A DNA stretch of 64,000 nucleotides from Lachnospiraceae bacterium (GCA_017518185.1 JAFWWB010000049.1:1-64000), one strand, 5' to 3'; positions 52,580-61,004 are shown, counted from the stretch's first letter. The notes: generated from the letters alone by a model not told the origin. Numbers and translations: made by a program.

Positions 52580-54163
52580 CTACCATTTAGCATTATCGAT
52601 CTCCCTGCGGAGACTCTCCACCTCATCCTTCGGGGCTCCCAGCTTTTCAGCCACATCGGGCAGCACGGACAGATCCGAATCCGAGAAATAATCCATCACA
52701 TCCAGATAGTCGTTCATGCGGTTGACACTTCTCCCGGAAGGCAGCTCTATATCCGGAGCCTCGCTTGTATTTATCTTTACCAGTATCGCCAGCTTTTCCT
52801 CATCATCGTCTACGAGGGCCAGATAGGTATCCACGTTGCCGTTCTTTATCTCCCTGGTGATCACCAGCTCACCCTCCATGCTCTTAAGGAGGGATACGAC
52901 CATAGGATCATCAGCCTCCTTGTAGGCAAGATCAAAAAGGGGCGTGGTATCCAGTCTGAAGGTGCCGCCGGAAGGGCTGACATTCTCCAGCGAAAAATCA
53001 AAACTCAGATCCGAAGCATCGGAAGCCACCATAAAGTCTCCGGTAAATCCGGATTTTCCTACTCTGCCCTTGCCACGGAGTTCTACCATCTGGTCCTTGC
53101 CTTCAAAAGCGCTGACCTCGCAGTAAATGTCCAGACCTTTTCTCACAGCTCCCGCAAAGAACTGGTCCTTGTCGGTATCCACCTCAAAGCCGCAGATCCG
53201 GCCCTTTTCATTTACATATACGGTGATGTCGCCTTCGCCCTGGATGTCCATGTCATCGAGCTCGTCTCCGGCTTTTTCAAGGGCGTCCATCGCTTCCTCC
53301 CAGATCTTTTCCGAATCTTCATCGGGAAGTGTGCGCTCCAGAACGTTCAGCACCATATCCTCCAGTTCATCGTCATCCAGCATCTCATCTATGAGGGCAT
53401 GGCTCAGCTCCTTTATCTGGTCTCCGTCCATGGTGAAGCTGAGGGCCGCGCAGCGCTTCTTTGTGCCGTTTACGGTGATGTCCTCGTCCTTATCGCTGAT
53501 GCCCGTTATGCCGGTGACCAGTACATGCAGATATCTGCCGTAGATGCTCTTTAAGGTCTTGACATCCGGGATCATATCCACGGAGCCGCTGACGCCGTCA
53601 ATGTATTCCTCGATCTTGTCTATCTTGTCCGCATCAAGGAAATCCTTGAGCTTGACGGATGCGTACTCCTCATTGATCTGCTCCGAACGTACGTAAACCG
53701 TGGACTTATCCAGGTCGTACATTTCCTCCAGGGAGATAAGGTACTCCTTATCCTTGATCTGAAGGGCCTGGAATGCGCGGAGGTTGTCTTCCTTTCGCGC
53801 CGCCTCCCAGATCACGGCAATATCATTATAAGCATCCAGGCGGCCCACACTATCGCCGGCGCTGTTTTCTATAACCCCCAGCAGATCGTCGGAAAGACGG
53901 AACCTGGTCTCGCCCGAGATCTTGATGTTCCTGTGGTCCCTGGCATTTTTTGTAGCCTCCTCATAGGCTTCGAAGTAGCCCATGCCGTCGCCGAACTGGC
54001 GCTCGCAGACCCACGCAAAATACTCCTCGGGAGATTTCGTCTTTCTCGCCCAGGCATTTTCAAGATTCTCCCTGTATACAAAGGCCAGCACGCCGCCACC
54101 TATAAGGATGAACAGCACCAGCACAAGTACCCAGGGCCAGATTTTTCTTTTTTGATCGTTCAT
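52580..54163 (-). CDS. Large membrane-anchored protein of unknown function
   Basis: This 527-residue protein has a short basic N-terminus, one membrane helix (IWPWVLVLVLFILIGGGVLAF) and a large external domain of mixed alpha/beta character. Acidic helices include EEAMDALEKAGDELDDMD. It is not recognised. The start at 54163 is the second of two adjacent ATGs and lies five bases after AAGAAGG. A TTG at 54205 overlapping the esterase gene is less likely. It lies between the esterase and the PfkB-type gene, all in one direction with short gaps. Confidence 0.8.
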   Translation of the reverse strand: MNDQKRKIWPWVLVLVLFILIGGGVLAFVYRENLENAWARKTKSPEEYFAWVCERQFGDGMGYFEAYEEATKNARDHRNIKISGETRFRLSDDLLGVIENSAGDSVGRLDAYNDIAVIWEAARKEDNLRAFQALQIKDKEYLISLEEMYDLDKSTVYVRSEQINEEYASVKLKDFLDADKIDKIEEYIDGVSGSVDMIPDVKTLKSIYGRYLHVLVTGITGISDKDEDITVNGTKKRCAALSFTMDGDQIKELSHALIDEMLDDDELEDMVLNVLERTLPDEDSEKIWEEAMDALEKAGDELDDMDIQGEGDITVYVNEKGRICGFEVDTDKDQFFAGAVRKGLDIYCEVSAFEGKDQMVELRGKGRVGKSGFTGDFMVASDASDLSFDFSLENVSPSGGTFRLDTTPLFDLAYKEADDPMVVSLLKSMEGELVITREIKNGNVDTYLALVDDDEEKLAILVKINTSEAPDIELPSGRSVNRMNDYLDVMDYFSDSDLSVLPDVAEKLGAPKDEVESLRREIDNAKW

Positions 54164-54201
54164 CATAACCTTCTTATTATAATGTGTCTGCGGTATTTTT
54201 G

Positions 54202-55038
54202 TCAATTACCGCGCTTAAGCCCCTTTACCCAGGTGATGGCAAGGTCGATCCAGACCTGGCATTCCTTCTGGATGCCGTAGCCCCCGGGGATCTGGGTGAT
54301 CTCGCTGCAGAGTCCGAGTCCGTGCCCTCCTTCAGGAAAGATATGAAGCTCCATCGGCACATCATGCTTCCTGAGGGCTTCCGCAAGCAGCAGGGAATTC
54401 TGTACAGGCACGCAGTCATCGGTCCAGGTATGCCAGGAGAACACGGGAGGCGTGGTCGCCTTCACCTGTGTCTCCAGGGACATCTTCTTAAGCATGGGAT
54501 CCTTCTTCAGTTCGGCGTAGTTCTTCCCGAGCAGGGCTTCAAAGGAGCCCCGGTGTGCATACTTTCCGGAGGTGATGACGGGATAGCAGAGCATGCAGCC
54601 CGCAGGTCTTGCCTCTTCCTTTGTAAGTCCCGTTTCCTTAAGAAGGAACTCCTCTTCATAAAATACGCTGTAGGAGAATGCCAGATGGCCGCCGGCGCTG
54701 CTGCCCTGCATCACTATCCTGTCCGGATCCACGTTCCACTTCTTTGCATTCTTCCTTATCAGGGCGAAGGCCAGGGCCGCCTCCTTCAGGGCAGTAGGAT
54801 ATACCGCAGGCGCACAGCTGTATCTCAGCACAGCCGCATGAAAGCCTTCGGCATTAAACTTCATCGCAAACCCTTCCGCCTCACGGTCGGAAGTATATTC
54901 ATATCCGCCGCCGGGGCAGATCAGTATGAGAGGCTTGGGGTTCTTTACTATCTCCGGTGACCCGTCAAGAACATAGGTCACAAGCTTTGCAGGGCTTTTC
55001 TGGCCCTTTGTTTCGATCTTAAATGTTTTATGCAGCAT
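54202..55038 (-). CDS. Alpha/beta-hydrolase (esterase, BD-FAE/acetyl-xylan-like)
   Basis: This 278-residue protein has the oxyanion motif LILICPGGGYEYTSDREAEG, nucleophile elbow VMQGSSAGGHLAFS (Ser about 122), acid TWTDDCVPVQNS (about 212) and His in FPEGGHGLGL (about 245). It is close to hydrolases that deacetylate or deesterify plant polysaccharide-derived sugars, a plausible role for a gut or rumen bacterium, but substrate is inferred. There is no signal peptide. GGAGG precedes the ATG. Confidence 0.9.
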   Translation of the reverse strand: MLHKTFKIETKGQKSPAKLVTYVLDGSPEIVKNPKPLILICPGGGYEYTSDREAEGFAMKFNAEGFHAAVLRYSCAPAVYPTALKEAALAFALIRKNAKKWNVDPDRIVMQGSSAGGHLAFSYSVFYEEEFLLKETGLTKEEARPAGCMLCYPVITSGKYAHRGSFEALLGKNYAELKKDPMLKKMSLETQVKATTPPVFSWHTWTDDCVPVQNSLLLAEALRKHDVPMELHIFPEGGHGLGLCSEITQIPGGYGIQKECQVWIDLAITWVKGLKRGN

Positions 55039-55138
55039 AATATACCTCCGAACTTTTACCGGGAATGTCCCGTTTTTGCTGTATTTATTCTACATAATGC
55101 CTGCTTCAAATAAAAGAGCGCCGCGAAATATTTTCTCC

Positions 55139-55168
55139 TTGACATTCAACCCCCATGTAGGGTATAAT
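55139..55168 (+). promoter_or_regulatory. Promoter of tRNA-Ser
   Basis: TTGACA (55139-55144), 18 nt, TATAAT (55163-55168), 39 bases before the tRNA 5' end. Both boxes match the consensus exactly. Confidence 0.85.
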
Positions 55169-55207
55169 CAAATGCGCGTTTGAAGTTAATACATTACCAT
55201 TTAATTC

Positions 55208-55295
55208 GGAGAAGTACTCAAGAGGCCGAAGAGGCGCCCCTGCTAAGGGTGTAGGTCGGGTAACCGGCGCGAGGGTTCAAATCCCTCCTTCTCCG
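55208..55295 (+). tRNA. tRNA-Ser (anticodon GCU)
   Basis: 88-nt class II tRNA: acceptor GGAGAAG/CTTCTCC with discriminator G, long variable arm, anticodon loop CTGCTAA (anticodon GCT) and T-arm GAGGG-TTCAAAT-CCCTC. CCA is not encoded. It has its own promoter and terminator. Accessory DNA begins on its 3' side. Confidence 0.97.
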
Positions 55296-55300
55296 CGAAA

Positions 55301-55334
55301 AATAAGATCCCGCAAAAGCGGGATCTTATTTTTT
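55301..55334 (+). terminator. Terminator of tRNA-Ser
   Basis: A perfect 13-bp stem (55301-55313 with 55318-55330, AAAA loop) followed by T's. It starts five bases after the tRNA. Confidence 0.95.
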
Positions 55335-55342
55335 GCGGAGGG

Positions 55343-55529
55343 GATTTGAACCCGAGCGCCGGAGGTGCGCGATAGCTGCAGTTAACGAGCGCCACAGCGC
55401 GAGTTCTACTGCAGCAAGTGCAGAGCAGCAGGTCCGTTTTTGACCTGCTGCGTCGCAAGGGTTCAAATCCCGGTCGTTCCAGATTCCATTTGAACCCGAG
55501 CGCCGGAGGCGCGCGATAGCTGCAGTTCA
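55343..55529. repeat. Scrambled tRNA-derived repeats beside tRNA-Ser
   Basis: A 40-bp direct repeat with one mismatch lies at 55344-55383 and 55488-55527. On the minus strand each copy has CCGGCGC next to GGGTTCAAAT, which resembles the variable/T-arm part of tRNA-Ser. Another T-arm piece in the plus direction is at 55459-55471, so GGGTTCAAAT (55459-55468) faces ATTTGAACCC (55488-55497). A perfect 10-bp hairpin is at 55425-55434 with 55442-55451. The array is best read as debris of repeated integration at the tRNA 3' end. It gives rise to a spurious minus-strand ORF. Confidence 0.65.
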
Positions 55530-56555
55530 ACGCAGCGTACTTATATACTTTTCAAACCTCTGGTTATGTGACTTCATTGCATCCTCTGAATCAACGTATG
55601 CGAGGAATTGCTGCTTATCCAGCCATTTATGATCCGTGGTCTCTCCTTCCTGAAGGATTATGCGGTCTTTGTCGCCACTGACTCTTGCAAGATATGAATA
55701 AAACAATGCATGACTTGCGTCTTTAAACAGGATATTAACAAGTTCCAATGAGTCAGCTGTAAGTCCTGTCTCTTCCAGGAGTTCTCTCGCGGCTGCTTCA
55801 GGCGGATCTTCTCCGCTTAATGCCGAACCGCCTGCACTTGCCTCCCAGCAGCCCGGATAAACATCCTTGCATTCACTTCTCTTCATCAGGAGATATGTTC
55901 CATCTTCGTGTACTGCCAAAAGATCTACTACCAGATGATATCTTCCGTCAGGAATGCTCTTGAACTGACCAAACCCTCTTACGAATGTCTCTCCTGTCCT
56001 TCTGCCTTCACGATCGTACAGATCCCAGACCTCGTGTCCTGCTTCTATTACCGTCTTAAGCATCCGGAGGACACGGAGTTCTCTTTTGATCATGACCTCA
56101 TTGAAATAAACATCACTGGTATAAATATCATTTGCTTCAATGGCAGTATCTATATCTACGATACGTAATTCAAATCCGGCTTCATCCTCATAAGCATCAA
56201 GATCCTGATCGACCAGTTCATCCCGGACATCACAGAAATAATAATAGTTCTCCTGTTCAAAAATGGTATTCTCATCTTTGTCGCTTTTTTGTCTTCTAAG
56301 TACGCTGCCGAATTCTTTTATACTTTCGGGTATCACTATCATTCCGGCTTCTTCCCTGACTTCACGGGCTAATGCCTGCTTTTTATCTTCGTCATCATGG
56401 ATCCCGCCACCCGGAAATTTGTAATATTTTTCCTTTCTGCTGTATACAAGCGCTATTTTATCCCCGCGGACGATCATCGCTCTGGCAGAAGGTCGCCTGA
56501 ATACCTTGTCTGTTTCCCTGTAATCCTTAATATCTATCTCAAATAATCTGTTCAT
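55527..56555 (-). CDS. Tandem double-NUDIX hydrolase
   Basis: This 342-residue protein has two NUDIX domains in one chain. The first box is GGGIHDDEDKKQALAREVREEAGM (key residues only: G, R-E-V-R-E-E, about 50-72). The second is GGSALSGEDPPEAAARELLE, continuing ETGL (about 240-262). A linker (about 150-190) holds YDREGRRTGETFVRG, as in IDI/NUDIX proteins. It should hydrolyse nucleoside-diphosphate-linked compounds. The domains may differ in substrate. The gene is AT-rich, ends at the edge of the tRNA-derived repeats, and looks acquired. Confidence 0.9.
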   Translation of the reverse strand: MNRLFEIDIKDYRETDKVFRRPSARAMIVRGDKIALVYSRKEKYYKFPGGGIHDDEDKKQALAREVREEAGMIVIPESIKEFGSVLRRQKSDKDENTIFEQENYYYFCDVRDELVDQDLDAYEDEAGFELRIVDIDTAIEANDIYTSDVYFNEVMIKRELRVLRMLKTVIEAGHEVWDLYDREGRRTGETFVRGFGQFKSIPDGRYHLVVDLLAVHEDGTYLLMKRSECKDVYPGCWEASAGGSALSGEDPPEAAARELLEETGLTADSLELVNILFKDASHALFYSYLARVSGDKDRIILQEGETTDHKWLDKQQFLAYVDSEDAMKSHNQRFEKYISTLR

Positions 56556-56760
56556 TCCTGCTCAATTCAAGGGTGTCTGCACCCTATTATCTTTGTTGAT
56601 TTTACAGTGTTTTAAGATTTGCATTTTGTCCATATTTGCCTGTTTTTGTTTGACTTGCAAAATTATTGTACTCAATTTGTACTCACCGATAAGATTATAT
56701 AATATCAGAGGCTACACTTTTTTGTGGAAGTTTTTGTGGTAGTGTTATCATAATCACACC

Positions 56761-58260
56761 TCATATATCCGTTTTCAAGCGATAAGTTCTGTTACGGTTT
56801 CCACCAAGTGCTTCCAACTCCGGCATATTAGCAAGAATCACTCTGGTACGATCCGGACTTAGACCCAATTGCTCTGCAATATCCGCAGTTTTTACCTCTC
56901 CTACCTCTCTCAAATAAGCTACAATTTTGTCTGTATGCTCCTGTGATTTTATCGTTTGTTTTTTATCGTTTGTTTTTATCGTTTGTTTTTTATCGCTTGT
57001 TTTTATCGCTTGTTTTTTTCTTTTTTCAAACGATAAAATAAGCTTCGTTCTATCCGGATTAAATTCCTCAATAATTTCCGGTGACTCAAACCCCTCATCA
57101 TTCCATACATTGAAGATATCCGGCACACCACTCCCTGCCCTTTCGCCGATATCGATCAAATTAAACATCTTCATCAAGCCTTTATTTCGGGGGTCAGAGA
57201 CCCCACCAAGCCTTATCTGCTTCTTTCCTACTCGGATATATCCGGGATTCTCAAGAGTAAGCTTATGATCCTCCAATTTGACCACGATCCCTCGCGGTTC
57301 ATAAAAGTCCGCATTCATAAGACAATTAGCAAGTGCCTCTCGCAAAGCTTTATGCACCGGTGTATCATCTATCCGTGTACCACCCACCGTCTTAAACGGA
57401 ACCTTCACCTCTTTGATCACTTTATTATACACTCGAAAATAAAAATCGCACACATTACCAGACCATTCACCGGAACTGGACTGCAGTCTGTCTGTCCAGC
57501 GTATTGTGGGATCAAGCATTTCTCTGTAATCCAGAAAATACTCCGGATACTGTCTTACAATGTTGTACTCATCACCAAACATAAGTAAACCGGCCCCGGT
57601 AGGATGATACTTTCCATCCTTGCTGGATACGGCTGCTGCTCCAATGCTTCGAAGATACTCATCATCCGCATATCGTTCAAAAGGATGTCCCGGCTTAAGT
57701 GATTTGTGCCTGTTCCTGTACCCGTGGACTGTCTCCATGTTCAGATATTCCATCGGGATATCCTCAAGAATCTCCATATCCATTGTGTTCTCAGGCTGAT
57801 CACGAAGCATCGCCTTTACCTGTGCCCTTGTACAATGATAATCGCCCTCACTATTGCGTCGGAATGTATGTCCAAACATATCATCATTAAGATACACCGG
57901 TTTATCTTCTCTCCGTGCCATAGGAACGGTAATAACGAGGATCAGGTCATCTTCCACCTCATATGGTTCCACATCTTTATCTGTAAGAAGATTGATGCTC
58001 ACCTTTTTTCGGTCATTGATCGTATCCCAGAAATTCTTGATTAGCTTTCGCGTATCATCTTTCTTCAGCCCGGTGGTATACCATGAGCCGTCTTCCCGCT
58101 CCAAAACACCCAGAAGAATCACTCCTCCATTACTGTTAGCAAGAGCAGAATACGAATCCCAAAGGCTAAGTGGAAGCCCACCTTTAGCCTTTTTCACCTC
58201 GCGACGATTGTCTTCTTTATATTCATCAAATTTTCTGATGTCAAACACATCTTGTTTCAT
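56761..58260 (-). CDS. AlbA_2/Schlafen-type ATP-binding regulator
   Basis: This 499-residue protein begins with an AlbA_2/Schlafen-type domain (about 10-150; KFDEYKEDNRREVKKAKGGL, ALANSNGGVILLGV). An HATPase_c_4-type region (about 290-415) includes ALREALANCLMNADFYEPRG and DPRNKGLMKMFNLIDIGERAGSG. A repeat block has three 9-residue units of KKQ(A/T)IKT(S/N)D type (about 420-446), and a winged-helix segment ends the protein (IAEQLGLSPDRTRVILANM). Such proteins are common on mobile islands and act as regulators or defence-linked factors. Role here is unknown. A broken second copy lies just upstream. Confidence 0.9.
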   Translation of the reverse strand: MKQDVFDIRKFDEYKEDNRREVKKAKGGLPLSLWDSYSALANSNGGVILLGVLEREDGSWYTTGLKKDDTRKLIKNFWDTINDRKKVSINLLTDKDVEPYEVEDDLILVITVPMARREDKPVYLNDDMFGHTFRRNSEGDYHCTRAQVKAMLRDQPENTMDMEILEDIPMEYLNMETVHGYRNRHKSLKPGHPFERYADDEYLRSIGAAAVSSKDGKYHPTGAGLLMFGDEYNIVRQYPEYFLDYREMLDPTIRWTDRLQSSSGEWSGNVCDFYFRVYNKVIKEVKVPFKTVGGTRIDDTPVHKALREALANCLMNADFYEPRGIVVKLEDHKLTLENPGYIRVGKKQIRLGGVSDPRNKGLMKMFNLIDIGERAGSGVPDIFNVWNDEGFESPEIIEEFNPDRTKLILSFEKRKKQAIKTSDKKQTIKTNDKKQTIKSQEHTDKIVAYLREVGEVKTADIAEQLGLSPDRTRVILANMPELEALGGNRNRTYRLKTDI

Positions 58261-58314
58261 TTGCTCTTATTCCTATAGCCCTTATTTCTATATCTGTTAA
58301 TTTCATCTGTTTCC

Positions 58315-58342
58315 TTTATACCTCGACTATAGCAAACCACAA
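58315..58342 (-). promoter_or_regulatory. Putative promoter of the AlbA-type gene
   Basis: TTGTGG (58337-58342), 16 nt, TATAAA (58315-58320) on the minus strand, 54 bases before the ATG at 58260. Confidence 0.5.
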
Positions 58343-58352
58343 TCATACAGTC

Positions 58353-58472
58353 CTAAATTGCTTTACTATCCAAAATATCTAAATCATTGATATACAATTC
58401 TTCAATAATGCTTATCCCTGCACATTTAGCCGCTGCGGTTACTAATGCTCTTTCATATTCCGGCATCCTCAT
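58353..58472 (-). CDS. Short ORF, 39 residues, uncertain
   Basis: An ATG overlapping the stop of the AlbA fragment (ATGA) opens a frame encoding MRMPEYERALVTAAAKC and continuing ISIIEELYINDLDILDS. The sequence looks protein-like (charged helix), but no family is recognised and no ribosome site is evident. It may be the tail of the decayed AlbA-type copy or of another lost gene. Confidence 0.3.
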   Translation of the reverse strand: MRMPEYERALVTAAAKCAGISIIEELYINDLDILDSKAI

Positions 58473-58680
58473 CCCTCTCCAGTGTTTTTGTCGCTTGTTT
58501 TTATCGCTTGTTTTTTCCTTTTTTCAAACGATAAGATAAGCTTCGTTCTATCCGGATTAAATTCCTCAATGATTTCCGGCGACTCAAACCCCTCAACGTT
58601 CCAAACATTGAAGATATCAGGAACACCACTACCTGCTCTCTCGCCGATATCTATCAGATTGAACATCTTCATCAAACCCA
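58469..58680 (-). pseudogene. Truncated tandem copy of the AlbA-type gene
   Basis: The 68-residue frame MMKMFNLIDIGERAGSGV onward is almost identical to residues about 375-430 of the intact neighbour at 56761-58260. The DNA differs at roughly one base in ten. It keeps one AIKTSDK repeat unit, then changes to NTGEG and stops. The copy lacks the N-terminal and ATP-binding parts. It is the remnant of a tandem duplication or of insertion of one gene copy next to another. Confidence 0.85.
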
Positions 58681-58845
58681 GTATTTTCAGGGCTTGCGGG
58701 ATTTTTTCAATTCATTCCTGCTCACCTCTTTCATCCGTCTCTGACAGTGCTCATTTCAGTGTTACAGTCTTATGAACACTGCCCTTACGGCAGGGGTTCT
58801 TCTCATTTGATCTTTTTGCATGAAAGGCAGGTTAAAGCAGGGGGT

Positions 58846-59448
58846 TCATCTGATCACCTGCAATATCAGGAACAGCAGGAGTACCGATATGACGAGTACG
58901 ACACCCCCTATGACTTTGTTTCCGCTTCTGCCGCTCTTTGCTACCCATATCACGATGGCGGCCAGGACGACGCCGAGTAAAACTATCGCCAGTTTTCCGA
59001 ATGCCTTTACCTTATAAGAGACGTCCAGCCTGTGCTCCGTTCCTGCCGGAAATTGAACTCCGGAACCTTTGATACTGTTCACTCTGGATACAAGTTCGTT
59101 TCTTACCTCGTAATCATTTACCCGCTTTGACAGGGCGGTCACCTCGAGACCGCCGGCAGCGACAGCGGTCATATCCTGATCAAAGTTCTTTTCATACCAT
59201 TTTTCTGTCGCCTGCAGTATATAGGCTTCCCCGCTGTCCCGGTCCAATCCGACATAGTAATGATCTGTGCCGATGGGGATCAGCCCGTTGATAGAATTTT
59301 CCACCTCCAGGATTTCTCCGCATTCATCTATATTTACGGTATATCTGTCTTTGGTATTGACCAGTTCATAGATACCGGTCCCGAGCAGATAGCCAACAAA
59401 GGCAAGGACCAGCAGTGCTGCAAGTATTTTTCTCAGGATTTCTTTCAT
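58846..59448 (-). CDS. Membrane protein with large external loop, unknown
   Basis: This 200-residue protein has an N-terminal helix (ILAALLVLAFVGYLLGTGIY), an extracytoplasmic domain of about 115 residues and two C-terminal helices (LAIVLLGVVLAAIVIWVA and VIGGVVLVISVLLLFLIL). The external part (VNSINGLIPIGTDHYYVGL-like) resembles no family I can name. It overlaps the preceding zinc-ribbon gene by four bases, so the two proteins probably act together. Confidence 0.75.
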   Translation of the reverse strand: MKEILRKILAALLVLAFVGYLLGTGIYELVNTKDRYTVNIDECGEILEVENSINGLIPIGTDHYYVGLDRDSGEAYILQATEKWYEKNFDQDMTAVAAGGLEVTALSKRVNDYEVRNELVSRVNSIKGSGVQFPAGTEHRLDVSYKVKAFGKLAIVLLGVVLAAIVIWVAKSGRSGNKVIGGVVLVISVLLLFLILQVIR

Positions 59449-59957
59449 CTTATCGTATCTCCCCCATATATCTGACGATCACCGCCTGTATAGTTTTCCG
59501 GGACATTGTAACCGAATTTCCTCAGCTTGTAAACATAGCCCGGGTCCTTCATGCGTTGTTCCGATTCTCTCAGCAATCTGTCAAATCTGCGCCGCTTTGC
59601 ACCTGTCATGACGGAAATGATGCCTATCAGTGCCGCGATGATGACTGCAATACCTGTGAGCATGAACGCAGAAGGCATCAGCCATTGTATTTCCTCAGGA
59701 ACCCCGAGCTGACGCCCGCCGAAAAGGTGCAGTCCGCGCCAGATAAAAAAAGCTCCCAGCGCGATCATCAATACATATTGCAGATATCCGAACTCGTCCT
59801 CGGGGATCCCGTCTAAGGCAAGTTCATGGTATCTTGGATCTGCATAGTCAACTCCGCATTTTCCGCATTTTCTGATGATCTCGCCGTATTTCCTCGTCCT
59901 GGCTTCATATGAGAACAGTTTTTTCCCGCATGTGGGGCATCTGAATTCAAGGCTCAT
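59445..59957 (-). CDS. Zinc-ribbon membrane protein, unknown
   Basis: This 170-residue protein starts with a zinc ribbon (CPTCGKKL...CGKCGVDY), then two membrane helices (YLQYVLMIALGAFFIW and AFMLTGIAVIIAALIGIISV) and a basic cytoplasmic tail. The start at 59957 follows AGGAG at eight bases. A longer frame to 59981 has no support. It overlaps the 58846 gene. A palindrome at 59996-60022 lies in its promoter region. Confidence 0.75.
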   Translation of the reverse strand: MSLEFRCPTCGKKLFSYEARTRKYGEIIRKCGKCGVDYADPRYHELALDGIPEDEFGYLQYVLMIALGAFFIWRGLHLFGGRQLGVPEEIQWLMPSAFMLTGIAVIIAALIGIISVMTGAKRRRFDRLLRESEQRMKDPGYVYKLRKFGYNVPENYTGGDRQIYGGDTIR

Positions 59958-59995
59958 GATGTTTTCTCCTAAAAGATCCAAAACCGCCGTTATTT

Positions 59996-60022
59996 CCCCA
60001 ACATTATATCATGATGTTGGGG
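59996..60022 (-). promoter_or_regulatory. Palindrome around a -10 box (operator candidate)
   Basis: A perfect 9-bp inverted repeat, CCCCAACAT (59996-60004) and ATGTTGGGG (60014-60022), brackets a TATAAT box read on the minus strand. A protein bound here would cover the core promoter of the zinc-ribbon gene. No matching regulator is identified. Confidence 0.5.
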
Positions 60023-60145
60023 TCAATTGAATATTCAACTTATATGATGCCCCCGAATTGCTCCGCTGCTTTGCAGCTCTCGCCATACCATTCGCTCCCG
60101 TCAGACGCTTTATGAAAATTATTTCAATTATTTTGTAAATTATAC

Positions 60146-60174
60146 TTGACATTATGCTATAGCAGTGTTATCAT
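60146..60174 (+). promoter_or_regulatory. Promoter of the membrane-protein/XRE pair
   Basis: TTGACA (60146-60151), 17 nt, TATCAT (60169-60174). The spacer holds the palindrome GCTATAGC (60156-60163), which could be an operator for the XRE protein encoded in the same operon. Confidence 0.75.
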
Positions 60175-60247
60175 CACCTCAGAACAGAAAAACAACCGAC
60201 CGCCCCTCAGCCGGGCGGCCAACATAAAAAGAAAGGTGGTAAACATT

Positions 60248-60772
60248 ATGTCAGCATTACAGTACGGAGCAGCAGTTGGTATCGCAGTAGGACTCATCCT
60301 GGTGGTCATCGTCCTTAAAGCCATTAACAAAGACGGTGCGGTTAAGACCAAATATGACGAACGCCAGCTCGTGGCCAGAGGAAATGCATACAGATACGGC
60401 TTCTTTTCAACCATCATCTGCTGCGCGATCCTCCTGGTCCTGGATATGGACGGGGATATCAGTTCAAAGCTCGGCTATGTAAGCTTCTTCATTCCAGTCA
60501 TGGCAGGCCTCATTGTACAGATCAGCTACAGCATCTTCTCAGATGCTTATGTAGGCCAGAACACCAACATGACTAAGTTCATCGTGATAATGACAGCCAT
60601 CTCCGTGTTCAACCTGCTCGTCGGATTGATCCCTCTCGTAAGGGGAGAGCTGCTTTCGGAAGGAAAGCTCACCGGTCCCTTCATAAATCTTACCGTAGGC
60701 TTACTCTTCATAATCGTGGCCGCTGAACTTCTTGTAAAGAAGGCCATAGACAGCAGAGAGGAGCGTGACTGA
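60248..60772 (+). CDS. Five-helix membrane protein paired with XRE regulator
   Basis: This 174-residue protein has about five membrane helices (first LQYGAAVGIAVGLILVVIVL, last INLTVGLLFIIVAAELLV). The DERQLVARGNAYRYGFF loop is typical of small DUF2178-like proteins that occur with a tiny XRE regulator. Start at 60248 is chosen over an upstream frame because AGGTGG precedes it and the first helix follows. It lies one base before the regulator's start. Function is unknown. Confidence 0.8.
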   Translation: MSALQYGAAVGIAVGLILVVIVLKAINKDGAVKTKYDERQLVARGNAYRYGFFSTIICCAILLVLDMDGDISSKLGYVSFFIPVMAGLIVQISYSIFSDAYVGQNTNMTKFIVIMTAISVFNLLVGLIPLVRGELLSEGKLTGPFINLTVGLLFIIVAAELLVKKAIDSREERD

Positions 60773-60773
60773 T

Positions 60774-60968
60774 ATGAAGAATCTGAGATTAAAAGCAGCC
60801 CGGGCAGGTCTTGATATGTCACAGGATGATCTGGCCAAGGCAGTGGGAGTTTCAAGACAGACCATCAGCGCAGTTGAAAAGGGGGATTACAATCCGACCA
60901 TAAACCTCTGCATAAGCATCTGCAAGGTCCTGGGAAAGACTCTGGACGAGCTGTTCTGGGACGAATAA
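60774..60968 (+). CDS. Small XRE-family transcriptional regulator
   Basis: This 64-residue Cro/CI-type helix-turn-helix protein has the recognition region SQDDLAKAVGVSRQTISAVE and ends TLDELFWDE, as in YozG-like repressors. It follows the membrane-protein gene directly and probably represses the common promoter. A GTG start at 60765 is also possible and would add three residues. Confidence 0.88.
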   Translation: MKNLRLKAARAGLDMSQDDLAKAVGVSRQTISAVEKGDYNPTINLCISICKVLGKTLDELFWDE

Positions 60969-60974
60969 AGGAAA

Positions 60975-61004
60975 CGGGGGCAGGAAATCCTGTCCCCGCT
61001 TTTT
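60975..61004. terminator. Bidirectional terminator
   Basis: An 11-bp stem (60975-60985 with 60988-60998, one G-T pair) followed by CTTTTT on the plus strand. It ends the membrane/XRE operon and touches the stop of the convergent nucleotidase gene at 61003. Confidence 0.85.

Noticed and set aside
51803-53554. Plus-strand 583-residue frame
   Set aside because: Antisense to the PfkB-type gene and the unknown membrane protein. Hydrophobic/His-rich composition is typical of a shadow frame.
55243-55530. Minus-strand 95-residue frame at tRNA-Ser
   Set aside because: It is a translation of tRNA and tRNA-derived repeats (EGFEPS-type pattern), a known artefact.
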